Numbered from the stretch's first letter, positions 24,609 to 33,387 are shown. The stretch is DNA of 64,000 bases from Burkholderia cepacia ATCC 25416 (GCF_001411495.1 NZ_CP012982.1:2046001-2110000), one strand, 5' to 3'. A program made the numbers and translations. The notes: generated by a model from the letters alone, not told the origin.

Positions 24609-26060
24609 TCAGCGGCCGAGGCCGGCCATCAGCGTGTACTTGAGTTCCACGTATTCGTCGAGGCCGTACTTCGAGCCCTCGCGGCCGAGCCCCGATTGCT
24701 TGACGCCGCCGAACGGCGCGACTTCGGTCGAGATGATCCCGTCGTTGACGCCGACCATTCCGCTTTCCAGCGCACCCGACACGCGCCACGCGCGGCCGAG
24801 ATCGCGCGTATAGAAGTACGCGGACAGCCCGAACGGCGTATCGTTGGCCGCGGCGACGGCCTCTTCCTCGGTCGCGAAGCGGAAGCAGCCGGCGACGGGG
24901 CCGAAGGTTTCCTCTTCGGCGATCAGCATGTCGGCCGTCATGCCGGCCAGCACGGTCGGCTCGTAGAACGTGCCGCCGAGCTCATGACGCTTGCCGCCGG
25001 TGAGCGTGTGCGCGCCCTTCGCGACCGCATCGGCCACGTGCCGCTCGACCTTGCCGAGCGCCGCCTCGTTGATCAGCGGCCCCTGGTCGACCTCACCCGC
25101 GAGCGCGTTGCCGACGCGCAGCGTGCGCACGGCGTCCGCGAGCTTGCGCGTGAATGCGTCGTACACGCCGTCCTGCACGAGAAAGCGGTTCACGCACACG
25201 CAGGTCTGGCCCGTGTTGCGGAACTTCGACGCGATCGCGCCCGCGACCGCCGCATCGAGATCGGCATCGTCGAACACGATGAACGGCGCGTTGCCGCCGA
25301 GTTCGAGCGACAGCTTCTTCAGCGTGTCGGCCGACTGCTTCGCGAGCAGCTTGCCGACCCGCGTCGAGCCCGTGAACGACAGCTTGCGCACGACGGGCGA
25401 ACTCGTCAGCGTTTCGCCGATCGCGACCGCGTCGCCCGACACGACGTTGAACACGCCGGCCGGCACGCCCGCGCGCTCGGCGAGCACCGCGAGCGCGAAC
25501 GCCGACAGCGGCGTTTCCTCCGACGGCTTCAGCACCATCGTGCAGCCGGCCGCGAGCGCGGGGCCGGCCTTGCGCGTGATCATCGCGAGCGGGAAATTCC
25601 ACGGCGTGATCGCCGCGACGACGCCGACCGGCTCGCGCGTGACGACGATCTGCGCATCCGGCTTCGGGCTCGGGATCACGTCGCCGTACATGCGCTTCGC
25701 TTCTTCCGCGAACCATTCGAGAAAGCTCGCCGCGTACGCGACTTCGCCGCGCGCTTCCGCGAGCGGCTTGCCTTGCTCGCGCGTCAGCAGCCCGGCGAGC
25801 GCATCGCGATGTTCGAGCATCAGCTCGCCCCAGCGCTTCACGCGTGCGCCGCGCTCCTTCGCGGTCAGTGCGCGCCACGCGGGGAACGCGTGCGCGGCTG
25901 CGTCGATGGCGCGCTGCGTGTCGTCGGCGCCGCCTTTCGCGACTTTCGCGATCGTTTCGCCGGTCGCGGGGTTCAGCACCGGATAGGTCGCATCGCTCGC
26001 GCCATGCGGTTCGTGCCATTCGCCGCCGATGTAATGGCCGGTCCTCAGAAATTCGTTCAT
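24609..26060 (-). CDS. NAD(P)-dependent aldehyde dehydrogenase, succinate-semialdehyde dehydrogenase (GabD) type
   Basis: 483 residues, ATG 26060. Close in pattern to GabD: catalytic Cys in GQTCVCVNRFLVQDGVYDAF (the Cys-x-Cys redox pair of GabD is present), Glu in LELGGNAPFIVFDDAD, cofactor motif FTGSTRVGKLL, and VNDGIISTEVAPFGGVKQSGLGREGSKYGLDEYVELKY at the end. GabD oxidises succinate semialdehyde to succinate, but homologues serve other semialdehydes. Its neighbours are an aldo-keto reductase and a Fae-like gene, not gabT, so the true substrate is open. Confidence 0.9.
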   Translation of the reverse strand: MNEFLRTGHYIGGEWHEPHGASDATYPVLNPATGETIAKVAKGGADDTQRAIDAAAHAFPAWRALTAKERGARVKRWGELMLEHRDALAGLLTREQGKPLAEARGEVAYAASFLEWFAEEAKRMYGDVIPSPKPDAQIVVTREPVGVVAAITPWNFPLAMITRKAGPALAAGCTMVLKPSEETPLSAFALAVLAERAGVPAGVFNVVSGDAVAIGETLTSSPVVRKLSFTGSTRVGKLLAKQSADTLKKLSLELGGNAPFIVFDDADLDAAVAGAIASKFRNTGQTCVCVNRFLVQDGVYDAFTRKLADAVRTLRVGNALAGEVDQGPLINEAALGKVERHVADAVAKGAHTLTGGKRHELGGTFYEPTVLAGMTADMLIAEEETFGPVAGCFRFATEEEAVAAANDTPFGLSAYFYTRDLGRAWRVSGALESGMVGVNDGIISTEVAPFGGVKQSGLGREGSKYGLDEYVELKYTLMAGLGR

Positions 26061-26082
26061 CGTGTGTCGTTCCTTCAGTGCC

Positions 26083-27105
26083 TCAGTCCGTCGCGAAACT
26101 GCCCTGCGCCGGACGCGACGCGCGCGCGATGCGCTTGCCGGCCGTGTAGTCGTTGATCAGGTCGCACGGCGTGTAGTTGCGCTCCAGTTCGTGCAATTCC
26201 TCTTCGGTGAGCTGTGTCTCGAGCGCGCCGAGTGCGCTGTCGAACTGTGCGACGGAATCCGCGCCGACCAGCATGCTCGCGACGCCGGGGCGGCTCAGCA
26301 CCCACGCCTGCGCAATCTGCGCGGGCGGCACGCCGCGTCGCTTCGCGACCTTCGCGACCGATTCCGCGATCGCGAGCGATGCGGCATCGCCGTACATCTG
26401 CGCGGTGAAGAAGTCGGTCTGGTTGCGCGTCGATTGCGGCTCGCAGGTCAGCAGGCCGCGCGCGAGCGGGCTGAACACCGACACGCCGACGCCCTGGTCG
26501 ATGCAGTACGGCACCATCTCGCGCTCCTCCTCGCGATACGCGAGGTTCAGCTGCAGCTGCATGTTGACCGGCTTGTCCCAGCCGTTTCGTTCGCAGGCCT
26601 GCATGATTTTCGCGAACTGCCACGTGTACATCGTCGATACGCCGATATAACGCGCCTTGCCCGCGCGCACGATGTCGTGCAGCGCGCTCATCGTTTCCTC
26701 GACGGGCGTGTTCACGTCGAAGAAGTGCAGCATGAAGATGTCGACGTAATCCATCCCGAGCCGCTTCAGCGAAGCGTCGATGCCGTCGAGCACGTGCTTG
26801 CGCGAATGGCCGCCCGCGTTCGGGTAGCTGCCCATGTCGTAGCCGACCTTGGTCGTCACGACGAGCTCCTCGCGGCGCGCGTTGCGCTTCAGGATGCGGC
26901 CGACCACTTCCTCGCCGACGCCCGTCGAATAGAAATCGGCGAGATCGATGAAGTTCACGCCGGCGTCGAGCGCGCGGCGCACGATCGGCTCGCTCTGCGC
27001 TTCGTCGAAGATCCAGGGTTTCCAGTCGGGGGTGCCCATGTTCATCGTGCCGAGACACAGGCGGGACACCGTCAGGCCGGACTGGCCGAGGCGGACGTAT
27101 TCCAT
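26083..27105 (-). CDS. aldo/keto reductase
   Basis: 340 residues from ATG 27105 (GGAGG upstream). NAD(P)H-dependent TIM-barrel reductase. The catalytic tetrad is visible: Asp and Tyr in NFIDLADFYSTG, Lys in LVVTTKVGYD, His in DIFMLHFFD. The C-terminal cofactor-binding part is GVASMLVGADSVAQFDSALGAL. It sits between the Fae-like gene (41 bases) and the GabD-type dehydrogenase (22 bases), so it probably acts on the same aldehyde or sugar substrate. The specific substrate is not deducible. Confidence 0.9.
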   Translation of the reverse strand: MEYVRLGQSGLTVSRLCLGTMNMGTPDWKPWIFDEAQSEPIVRRALDAGVNFIDLADFYSTGVGEEVVGRILKRNARREELVVTTKVGYDMGSYPNAGGHSRKHVLDGIDASLKRLGMDYVDIFMLHFFDVNTPVEETMSALHDIVRAGKARYIGVSTMYTWQFAKIMQACERNGWDKPVNMQLQLNLAYREEEREMVPYCIDQGVGVSVFSPLARGLLTCEPQSTRNQTDFFTAQMYGDAASLAIAESVAKVAKRRGVPPAQIAQAWVLSRPGVASMLVGADSVAQFDSALGALETQLTEEELHELERNYTPCDLINDYTAGKRIARASRPAQGSFATD

Positions 27106-27146
27106 GCTTCCTCCAGGTGCGGCCTTGTGTCGGCCGCTTGTCGTCT

Positions 27147-27671
27147 TCAGTTTTTCTTCGGGGTGTAGAACGGGTTCGACACGTCGCGCGCGGCGGCGAA
27201 TACCGCGTCGCGATGCGGTAGCCCTTCCATCGCGGCGACGATCGCGGTGCGGCACGCGCGATAGTTGTTCTCGAACACGGCATCGAGATCGTCGGTCTGC
27301 GGGTTCACCCAGTTCGCCGACACGACGACCCAGTCGTTCTCCGCTTCGGGCGGCAGCGTGCCGTTCTCGAGCGCTTCGGCGACGGCCTTCGCGATGCCGG
27401 CCTGCGACGCGCCCCACGTGGCGTTGCCGTGGAAATCGCCGGCGATCTGCGCCTTGTTGACGTACAGCGTGAGCGGCTTGGTCGGCACGCCCGGCTGCGC
27501 GATCACGACGAACGGCGCATGGCCGGCCGACGGCGTCGCGAGGGCCGTGGCGAACGCCTGGCCCGCGGGGCCGTTGCGCGGGCCGACCAGCACGTTGATG
27601 TGCGCGAGGTTGACGCCGGGGCCTTCGAAGCCTTCGCCGATGTAAAGCTGCCTGGGTTGGGATGCGGTCAT
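27147..27671 (-). CDS. formaldehyde-activating enzyme (Fae) family protein
   Basis: 174 residues, ATG 27671. Fae joins formaldehyde to tetrahydromethanopterin in methylotrophs. The family frame is clear: YIGEGFEGPGVNLAHINVLVGPRNGPAGQAFATAL with the catalytic His at about residue 24, KPLTLYVNKAQIAGDFHGNATWGASQAGIAKAVAEAL, and VVSANWVNPQTDDLDAVFENNYRACRTAI. No genes of the methanopterin pathway (mch, mtdB, fhc) are in the window. It heads an operon with an aldo-keto reductase, a GabD-type dehydrogenase and an MFS carrier. It may be a Fae paralogue that detoxifies or senses formaldehyde, or acts on another carbonyl compound. Confidence 0.85.
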   Translation of the reverse strand: MTASQPRQLYIGEGFEGPGVNLAHINVLVGPRNGPAGQAFATALATPSAGHAPFVVIAQPGVPTKPLTLYVNKAQIAGDFHGNATWGASQAGIAKAVAEALENGTLPPEAENDWVVVSANWVNPQTDDLDAVFENNYRACRTAIVAAMEGLPHRDAVFAAARDVSNPFYTPKKN

Positions 27672-27997
27672 TGCGATGTCTCGTCGATGAGGTTGGGTGT
27701 GAGGCGATTGTGGTGGGCCGCGGCACGGCCGGTGAATCGATGTTTTCTGATCGGGCTATGAGTTTTCGTCGTCTCCGGGAAAGCCCTGGGCCCGTCACGC
27801 GGACGCCCGCCGGGCGGGCCTCGGCCGGTGTCGTGACGGCGGGCGGGGCGGAACTGGCGGGTGCTCGTTCGTGAACCGGCTCCGGGTTTGTCATACCCGG
27901 GCAGGGGTTGGAGGGCCGGGCGCATCCGGACAACAATCGGCGTACTCCGAGCCCTATCTTTCGTCTTCCCTTCTTTTTTCGAAAGCGAGTAATTCCG
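27672..27997. promoter_or_regulatory. divergent control region between fae-like operon and LysR gene
   Basis: 326 bases without a credible gene. It holds a nested inverted repeat: CCGTCACG (27792-27799) pairs with CGTGACGG (27832-27839) around GCCCGCC-G-GGCGGGC (27805-27819). The inner palindrome with its following CT is identical over 17 bases to part of the one at 6217-6235. The dispersed 18-bp motif closes the region at 27981-28000. Confidence 0.5.
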
Positions 27998-28000
27998 ATG
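27981..28000 (+). repeat. copy 3 of dispersed motif GAARCGAGTAATTYCGAT, abutting a LysR start
   Basis: Reads GAAAGCGAGTAATTCCGATG, whose last three bases are the ATG of the LysR gene. Copies 1 and 2 lie at 6042-6060 and 6278-6295. Here it occupies the place of the ribosome binding site, so translational control is possible. Confidence 0.5.
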
Positions 28001-28915
28001 GCTGCCATTCAAAGGCCCGATTGGTCGAAGCTCAGTTCGCTCGATCCGGAACTGATCCGGGCATTCGTCGCCGTGGTCGAGAGCGGCGGCTTCACCGCGG
28101 CGGCCCGGCAACTGCATCGCACGCAGTCGACGATCAGCCTGCGCATCCGCACGCTCGAGGAGCGGCTCGATACGCACCTGTTCATGCGCAACAGCCGACG
28201 GCTCGAACTGTCACGCGACGGCGAGAATTTCCTGATCCATGCGCGCCGCATCATCCAGGTGCAGAACGACGCGATCCTCGCGCTGAAGCAGGCGAGCAGC
28301 GATCGCGGCGTCGTGCGCTTCGGGCTGCCGGAGGACTACGCGGAGCTGTGGCTGCCCGACCTGCTGAAGTCGTTCTATGCGATGCGGCCGGGTGCGCGCT
28401 TTCACGTGCATTGCCGCACGTCGCTCGAACTGCTCGAACGGCTGCAGGCCGGCGAGCTCGACGTCGCGCTCGTCGTGCGGCACGGGCCGAACGCGGGCGG
28501 GCGGCTGCTCGGCCGGCACGATGTCGTGTGGGCCGCGCACCGCGATTTCGTGCTCGGCCCGCAGGCGTCGGTGCCGCTCGCGCTGTTTCCGGAGACGTGC
28601 TGCTACCGGCAGCGCGGGCTGCAGGCGCTCGCGACGGCCGGGCGGCCGTATCACGTCGTCTATACGAGCCAGAGCCCGACCGGCATCAAGATCGCGGTGA
28701 ACCACGGCGCGGCCGTGACGATGATCGACCGCTGCACGCTGCCCGAGAACTGGCGCGTGCTCGACGAGACGGACGGGCTGCCGCTGCTGCCGGCGGCCGA
28801 TCTCGAACTGCATCGCTCGCCGGGCATCTGCGATCCGCTCACCGACGATCTGGTGTCGCTGATCGAATCGATGGTCGACGAGCGGCGGCGCGCGTCGCTC
28901 GAAGCGTTCGCGTAG
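27998..28915 (+). CDS. LysR family transcriptional regulator
   Basis: 305 residues from ATG 27998, the first start that gives the usual LysR N terminus (WSKLSSLDPELIRAFVAVVESGGFTAAARQLHRTQSTISLRIRTLEERLDTHLFMR). No classical Shine-Dalgarno is seen; the dispersed motif occupies that position. Effector domain from about residue 95 (VVRFGLPEDYAELWLPDLLKSFYAMRPGARFHVHC). Divergent from the fae-like operon, which it probably controls. Confidence 0.88.
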   Translation: MAAIQRPDWSKLSSLDPELIRAFVAVVESGGFTAAARQLHRTQSTISLRIRTLEERLDTHLFMRNSRRLELSRDGENFLIHARRIIQVQNDAILALKQASSDRGVVRFGLPEDYAELWLPDLLKSFYAMRPGARFHVHCRTSLELLERLQAGELDVALVVRHGPNAGGRLLGRHDVVWAAHRDFVLGPQASVPLALFPETCCYRQRGLQALATAGRPYHVVYTSQSPTGIKIAVNHGAAVTMIDRCTLPENWRVLDETDGLPLLPAADLELHRSPGICDPLTDDLVSLIESMVDERRRASLEAFA

Positions 28916-29035
28916 CGCGGCGGCCGGCGCACGGCGTGATTGGCGCGAACCGCGGCGGGTGGCGGGCGGTCGCGTCGCGCGCATCGCGACCGCACGGCCG
29001 GCCGCCATGCTGCTGGTCGTTGACGTGTTGTGTCC

Positions 29036-29071
29036 CCCGTGCCGTTTTTTGCACGGGCGGCCCGTTTTTTT
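29036..29071 (+). terminator. overlapping hairpins with T-runs downstream of the LysR gene
   Basis: Hairpin A: CCCGTGC (29036-29042), loop CGTTTTTT, GCACGGG (29051-29057). Hairpin B: CGGG (29054-29057), CGG, CCCG (29061-29064), then seven T. Both use the same CGGG, so they exclude each other as in an attenuator. It may end the LysR transcript or govern the small gene starting at 29142. Confidence 0.5.
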
Positions 29072-29141
29072 GCACGACGTTTATGCGGTCTCTTCTAAGC
29101 TGGGGACGTGTCGAACAGCCGAGACGGCCTCCGTCCGCTCC

Positions 29142-29492
29142 ATGACCTTCATTCATCCCGTTCCCGCCTTCGATGTCGCCGGCCGCCAGTTGCGCGCCGG
29201 CGCACCCGACAACGTCATTCCGTTCCCGCCGCCGCGCCCGCGCCTGCAGTTGCCCGTCACGCTGACGGCCGACTCCGGAGAACACGCGCATGCGCGGCTC
29301 GCGGCGCTGCTGCATTCCCCGCTCGGCGTGTACGTCGTCAGCGCGCGCGCCGTGCGCGACGTGGTGCACGTGCGCTTCGACATCGCGCCGGAAGACCTGG
29401 ATTTCACGCTGCACATGCTGATCGCGCAGCAGGCCGATGCGGTGATCGGGCCGGTCGCGCGCCGGTTGCGCGTCGGGCCGAAGGCACGGTGA
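29142..29492 (+). CDS. hypothetical protein
   Basis: 116 residues from ATG 29142; a longer frame upstream crosses the hairpin/T-run region and is not used. The N-terminal part is Pro-rich (DNVIPFPPPRPRLQLPVTL), followed by a compact alpha/beta unit HAHARLAALLHSPLGVYVVSARAVRDVVHVRFDIAPEDLDFTLHMLIAQQADAVIGPV, reminiscent of a small regulatory ferredoxin-like domain. No membrane segment. Family not recognised. Its stop is about 150 bases before the next same-strand gene. Confidence 0.65.
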   Translation: MTFIHPVPAFDVAGRQLRAGAPDNVIPFPPPRPRLQLPVTLTADSGEHAHARLAALLHSPLGVYVVSARAVRDVVHVRFDIAPEDLDFTLHMLIAQQADAVIGPVARRLRVGPKAR

Positions 29493-29640
29493 AGTTGGGA
29501 ACGGCTGTTGCTCGTGGATTGTGGTTCGTTCCTTGATGGCTTGTCCGATCCGCCGCCCGGTCGCCGTGCTGTCCGCCCTCAGGCGGCGGACAGGCGCGCG
29601 ATGCTGCGTGCACGGCGCCGATCATGCATGCGGAGGAGTC

Positions 29641-30201
29641 ATGGATCTATTGGAAGCAGTACCTGTCGTGCAGCCGGCAAACGGCCGGGTACGGACGGCG
29701 TCGTTGCCGTCGGGCCAGCAACTCGCGCGTCAGCTCGTGACGACGGTGCGCGTGGCCGAAATGCTGTTGCATCAGGCGATCGTCGTGCCCGACCGGCATC
29801 AGTGGTCGGTGGACACCGAGCGGGTCGACGCGGCCGGCGGTCCGCTCGCGGCGTGGGAGCGCGACGTGACCTGGCGGATCGGCAAGGTGTTCGCCGCGAC
29901 GGTCAGCCCGGCCGCGCGCGTCAACGATCGCGACCAGGTCGCGGTCGAGATCCGGCTCTGTCTGCCCGAACAGGACTACATGGCCGGGCGGCGCGTGAGC
30001 ACCTTCGGCCGCCGCCACGGCAACCGCTTCGGCGCGACGCTGTCGGTCGCGTCGGGCGCGCAGTGGGGCTGGCAACGCGCGGAGCATGTCGCACCGGAAC
30101 ACACGCAGGTATGCGGCGATACGCTGGAAGCGCTCGTCGATCAGGTGGCCGCGAACGTCAACGCGGCACTGGGCGCGGCCGGGTTCGGCGCGATGCGCTG
30201 A
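29641..30201 (+). CDS. hypothetical protein
   Basis: 186 residues from ATG 29641, directly preceded by GGAGGAG. Soluble protein with a helical N-terminal half (QQLARQLVTTVRVAEMLLHQAIVVPDRHQWSV) and beta-strand-like later half (DQVAVEIRLCLPEQDYMAGRRVSTFGRRHGNRFGATLSVASG), ending in a helix (DTLEALVDQVAANVNAAL). I do not recognise the family. Its stop codon abuts the stop of the convergent LysR gene with no spacer. Confidence 0.7.
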   Translation: MDLLEAVPVVQPANGRVRTASLPSGQQLARQLVTTVRVAEMLLHQAIVVPDRHQWSVDTERVDAAGGPLAAWERDVTWRIGKVFAATVSPAARVNDRDQVAVEIRLCLPEQDYMAGRRVSTFGRRHGNRFGATLSVASGAQWGWQRAEHVAPEHTQVCGDTLEALVDQVAANVNAALGAAGFGAMR

Positions 30202-31077
30202 TCACGCGTCGCCGGTCTGCCCGGTCTGACGCTGCAGGTCTTCCATCAACTGTTCCGCGAGAAAGTCGCACGGCGGCCGCTTCGATTTCGTGCTGCGCGC
30301 GAGAATCAGTTCGAGCGGCGGCAGGTCGGGCAGCCCGTGCGCGCGGCCGAGCATCGACAGTTGCGCGGGAATCGCGCAGCGCGCGAGCGGCGCGACCGCG
30401 AGGCCGGCCTCGACCATGCTGAGCAGCCCGAGCAGGCTCGGGCTTTCATACGAGGTGCGGTACGGCACCTTCGCGCGTTCGAGGCTGCGGATCGCGTTCT
30501 CGCGCGCGACGCTGCCCGGCATGAACACCGCGATCGGCAGCGGCCGCTCTTCCCATACGCGCGGCCCGTTCGTCATCGCGGCCCACGCCATCGGCTCGTG
30601 GCGGATGAAGTCGCCGGACAGCCCCTTGATGCGCGTGCCGCAGACGAGATCGACGGTGCCTTCCTTGATCAGCGGCGCGAGCGCGCTGCTCGGCAGCCCC
30701 ATCACCTGGATCTCGACCTTCGGGTAGGTCGCCGAGAACTTCTTCAGCACCGACGGCAGCAGCGACGACGCATAGTCGTCCGGCACGCCGATCACGACCT
30801 TGCCGGTCACTTCCGGCCGCACCACGGCCGCCCAGGCCTCGTCGCGCAGCGCCAGCATTCGTCTGGCGAATCCCAGCAGCACCTCGCCTTCGCGCGTCAG
30901 CACGATGCTGCGCGGCTTGCGCACGAACAGCGGCCGCCCGATCGCGTCTTCCAGGCTCTTGATCTGCATGCTCACGGCCGACTGCGAACGGTTCACGGCC
31001 TCGGCCGCGCGGGTCATGTTGCCGGTCTCCGCGACGGCGACGACGGTGGCCAGCACGTCGTGATCGAGCATCTTCAT
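30202..31077 (-). CDS. LysR family transcriptional regulator
   Basis: 291 residues, ATG 31077. Helix-turn-helix LATVVAVAETGNMTRAAEAVNRSQSAVSMQIKSLEDAIGRPLFVRKPRSIVLT; effector domain from about residue 90 (KVVIGVPDDYASSLLPSVLKKFSATYPKVEIQV). It stands divergent from the DUF3422 gene with about 160 bases between, so that gene may be a target. The ligand is unknown. Confidence 0.87.
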   Translation of the reverse strand: MKMLDHDVLATVVAVAETGNMTRAAEAVNRSQSAVSMQIKSLEDAIGRPLFVRKPRSIVLTREGEVLLGFARRMLALRDEAWAAVVRPEVTGKVVIGVPDDYASSLLPSVLKKFSATYPKVEIQVMGLPSSALAPLIKEGTVDLVCGTRIKGLSGDFIRHEPMAWAAMTNGPRVWEERPLPIAVFMPGSVARENAIRSLERAKVPYRTSYESPSLLGLLSMVEAGLAVAPLARCAIPAQLSMLGRAHGLPDLPPLELILARSTKSKRPPCDFLAEQLMEDLQRQTGQTGDA

Positions 31078-31238
31078 GGGTATCAGGAAAACTGAACGTA
31101 ACGATCAGCATTATGCGTTTTTATTGTTGCTGTGTGTCTGCCATAGTGCGATCACGCTGACGTTTCGCCCGGGGGCGGCGCGGCGTTCGGGCCGGACGAT
31201 CCGGTGTGCGGGACTGAACAGGGAAGCGTGGTGTATCG

Positions 31239-32570
31239 ATGATGGACCATCCGTTGCGCGCGGCGCTGGCCGCGGAATTGCATGCCCGGCCGTTCCTGCG
31301 GCTCGCCGAAGCCGTGTCGCTCACGCATTACGCGATCTACGCGGACGGCCAGCCCGACATCCACGAAACGCTGCTGCACGCGCTGTGCCGCGATACCGGC
31401 ATCGCCGCGCCGCACGAAGGCGCGACGCACTACGCGGTGCAGTCGCCGAGCGGCTGGCACCTGAAGTGGGAGCGCCACACCGAATTCTCGACCTTCACGT
31501 TCGTCGCGCCGCGCCGCGACACCGGTTATTTCGACGATCTCGCGATCGAGGGCATTCCGGCCGCGTGGTTCGCGCGGCTTGCCGGCATCCGCTTCGTCGC
31601 GGTGCGCATGGAGCTGCTCACGGGCGACGCCGCGCGGCTCGTCTGCGGCGACCTGCGCCGCTGGATCGACGGGCCCGCGCTCGTCGGCAGTAACGTGCTC
31701 GGCGGCGGCAAGGTGTTCTGCGACTGGCATGTGCGCGACGACGGTTTCATGCGCTTTCTCGTCGTCGACGAGGATTTCCGCGAGGAGCAGGGCGGCCGCC
31801 TGCTGCAGCGCCTGCATGAAATCGAGACGTACCGGATGATGGCCCTGCTGGCGCTGCCCGTCGCGCGCCGGATGAGCCGCGAGCTCGACGAGATCCACGC
31901 GGCGCTCCATGCACTGATGCAGCGGATGGACGCGAGCGGCGCCGACGGCGACGATACCGCGCTGCTCGTCAAGCTCACGCATCTGGCGGTACGGGTCGAG
32001 TCGCTGTCGGGATCGGGCGCGCGCTTCAGCGCGTCGCGGGCGTACGAGAAGCTCGTGCTGGCGCGCATCCACGAGTTGCGCGAGGAACGCATCGAAGGGA
32101 TGCCGACGATCGCCGAATTCATGGAGCGGCGTTTCGCGCCGGCGATGGAAACCTGTCGCAGCGTATGGGCGCGCCACGAGCAGATCGCCGCGCGGATCGC
32201 GCGAGCGGTCGACCTGCTGCGCACGCGCGTGAACCTCGCGCAGGAAAAGGACGTGACGCGCCTGCTGGCGGGCATGGAGCGCACCGCGCGCAACCAGCTG
32301 CATCTGCAGCACGCGGTCGAGGGGCTGTCGGTGGCCGCCATTTCGTACTACGTGCTGTCGCTCGCAACGGCGGCGTTCAAAGCGCTGCACGTGATGAACC
32401 TGCCGGTCGACCCCGAACTGGCGGAAGGCCTGCTGATCGCGCCGGTCGTGTTCGCGGTGATTCACATCACGCGGCGCACGCGCGCGCAGCTGGCGCGATC
32501 GGAGGCGGCGCATGACAGTGCGCATGACGGCGCGGCGGGGCATGCGGCGGCGTTGAAGCAGGTCGGCTAG
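31239..32570 (+). CDS. DUF3422 family membrane protein
   Basis: 443 residues. HPLRAALAAELHARPFLRLAEAVSLTHYAIY and SFTFVAP/STFTFVAPRRDTGYFDD-type segments are typical of DUF3422 proteins, a conserved proteobacterial family of unknown function. A helical, Arg-rich middle (residues about 200-370) probably forms coiled coils, and two C-terminal hydrophobic helices (EGLSVAAISYYVLSLATAAFKALHV and LAEGLLIAPVVFAVIHITRR) anchor it in the inner membrane. Length fits the family. ATG at 31239 is followed by a second ATG at 31242, and either could be used. Confidence 0.82.
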   Translation: MMDHPLRAALAAELHARPFLRLAEAVSLTHYAIYADGQPDIHETLLHALCRDTGIAAPHEGATHYAVQSPSGWHLKWERHTEFSTFTFVAPRRDTGYFDDLAIEGIPAAWFARLAGIRFVAVRMELLTGDAARLVCGDLRRWIDGPALVGSNVLGGGKVFCDWHVRDDGFMRFLVVDEDFREEQGGRLLQRLHEIETYRMMALLALPVARRMSRELDEIHAALHALMQRMDASGADGDDTALLVKLTHLAVRVESLSGSGARFSASRAYEKLVLARIHELREERIEGMPTIAEFMERRFAPAMETCRSVWARHEQIAARIARAVDLLRTRVNLAQEKDVTRLLAGMERTARNQLHLQHAVEGLSVAAISYYVLSLATAAFKALHVMNLPVDPELAEGLLIAPVVFAVIHITRRTRAQLARSEAAHDSAHDGAAGHAAALKQVG

Positions 32571-32604
32571 AACATCGAAAACTTGATCAGGTAAAGGAGT
32601 GGAG

Positions 32605-32808
32605 ATGACTTTTTCGCAGAAGCAACCGGGGTTTTACAGCGGCTTCGATGCCGCGTTCGACGAACCGGCACCGGATGACGCGGGCGTGCCGGAGGCCGCG
32701 CGCGTGACGTCGTATCAGGCCGTGCTGCAGGAGCCGATGACGTCGCTCGTCGGGAATACGATCGATCGGCCGGACGTCGCGGCGGTGGCGATTCTCGGTT
32801 ACAACTGA
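32605..32808 (+). CDS. small hypothetical protein
   Basis: 67 residues from ATG 32605, behind AAAGGAGTGGAG. Polar and acidic (FSQKQPGFYSGFDAAFDEPAPDDAGVPEAARVTSYQAVLQEPMTSLVGNTIDRPDVAAVAILGYN), without a membrane segment. It follows the DUF3422 gene by 34 bases in the same orientation and may be cotranscribed. Family not recognised; codon use and the good binding site support it. Confidence 0.6.
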   Translation: MTFSQKQPGFYSGFDAAFDEPAPDDAGVPEAARVTSYQAVLQEPMTSLVGNTIDRPDVAAVAILGYN

Positions 32809-32847
32809 CGCAGCGCCGGGCGGGTGGGCTGCGCAGTCCCTTCCCGA

Positions 32848-33303
32848 TCACCCGGCGGCGCGCATGCGCGGCATCGTCGGGTACGCCACCCATCGGGCGT
32901 CGATCTTGCGGCCGGGTAGAAAATGAAACTCGATATAACCGTCGCGCCGGTTCGGCAAAGCCGGCACGGCGACGTCGGTTTCGACGATGTCGGGCGCCTG
33001 GTTCCGGGCGTCTTCTTCAGGCGTCAGATCGTACGTGATCCTGACGTGCCAGGTCTTCTTGCCGCGCGGCACGCTCATGCAGCACATCGTGCCGCCCCCG
33101 CCGCCGAACTGGCGCGCGTGCACGCTGCCCGCGCCGAAGCCATCCACCACGAAACTGTAGACACCACGATCGGTGTAGTTGAACCCCACGACGCGATACG
33201 GGCCGTCGGCGCGCGTCTGTGCGTGGATCCACCAGGCCGCGCCCGCCAGCAATGCCGCGATGGCGACCGGGTTGAGTGTCAGGCGGCGTAGCAGGTTCGG
33301 CAT
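32848..33303 (-). CDS. DUF3304-like exported protein
   Basis: 151 residues, ATG 33303. An N-terminal hydrophobic segment (LNPVAIAALLAGAAWWIHAQ) serves as signal or anchor. The rest matches the Burkholderia DUF3304 pattern: YRVVGFNYTDRGVYSFVVDGFGAGSVHARQFGGGGGTMCCMSVPRGKKTWHVRITYDL, with the paired Cys after the glycine run. In other loci such proteins are often found near type VI secretion effectors; none is here. Function unknown. It follows cynR in the same orientation, about 85 bases downstream. Confidence 0.78.
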   Translation of the reverse strand: MPNLLRRLTLNPVAIAALLAGAAWWIHAQTRADGPYRVVGFNYTDRGVYSFVVDGFGAGSVHARQFGGGGGTMCCMSVPRGKKTWHVRITYDLTPEEDARNQAPDIVETDVAVPALPNRRDGYIEFHFLPGRKIDARWVAYPTMPRMRAAG

Positions 33304-33387
33304 GCCGGTGTTCCTGTGAGTCGGTTCGGCGGCACGATCCGTTGCCGATAGCGCCAGGGCGCGTGCCGTGCACCCCGGCGGCCGAGG

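Noticed and set aside
24609..26060. Firm gabD assignment
   Set aside because: gabT and gabP are absent and the operon contains a fae-like gene, so only the family type is given.
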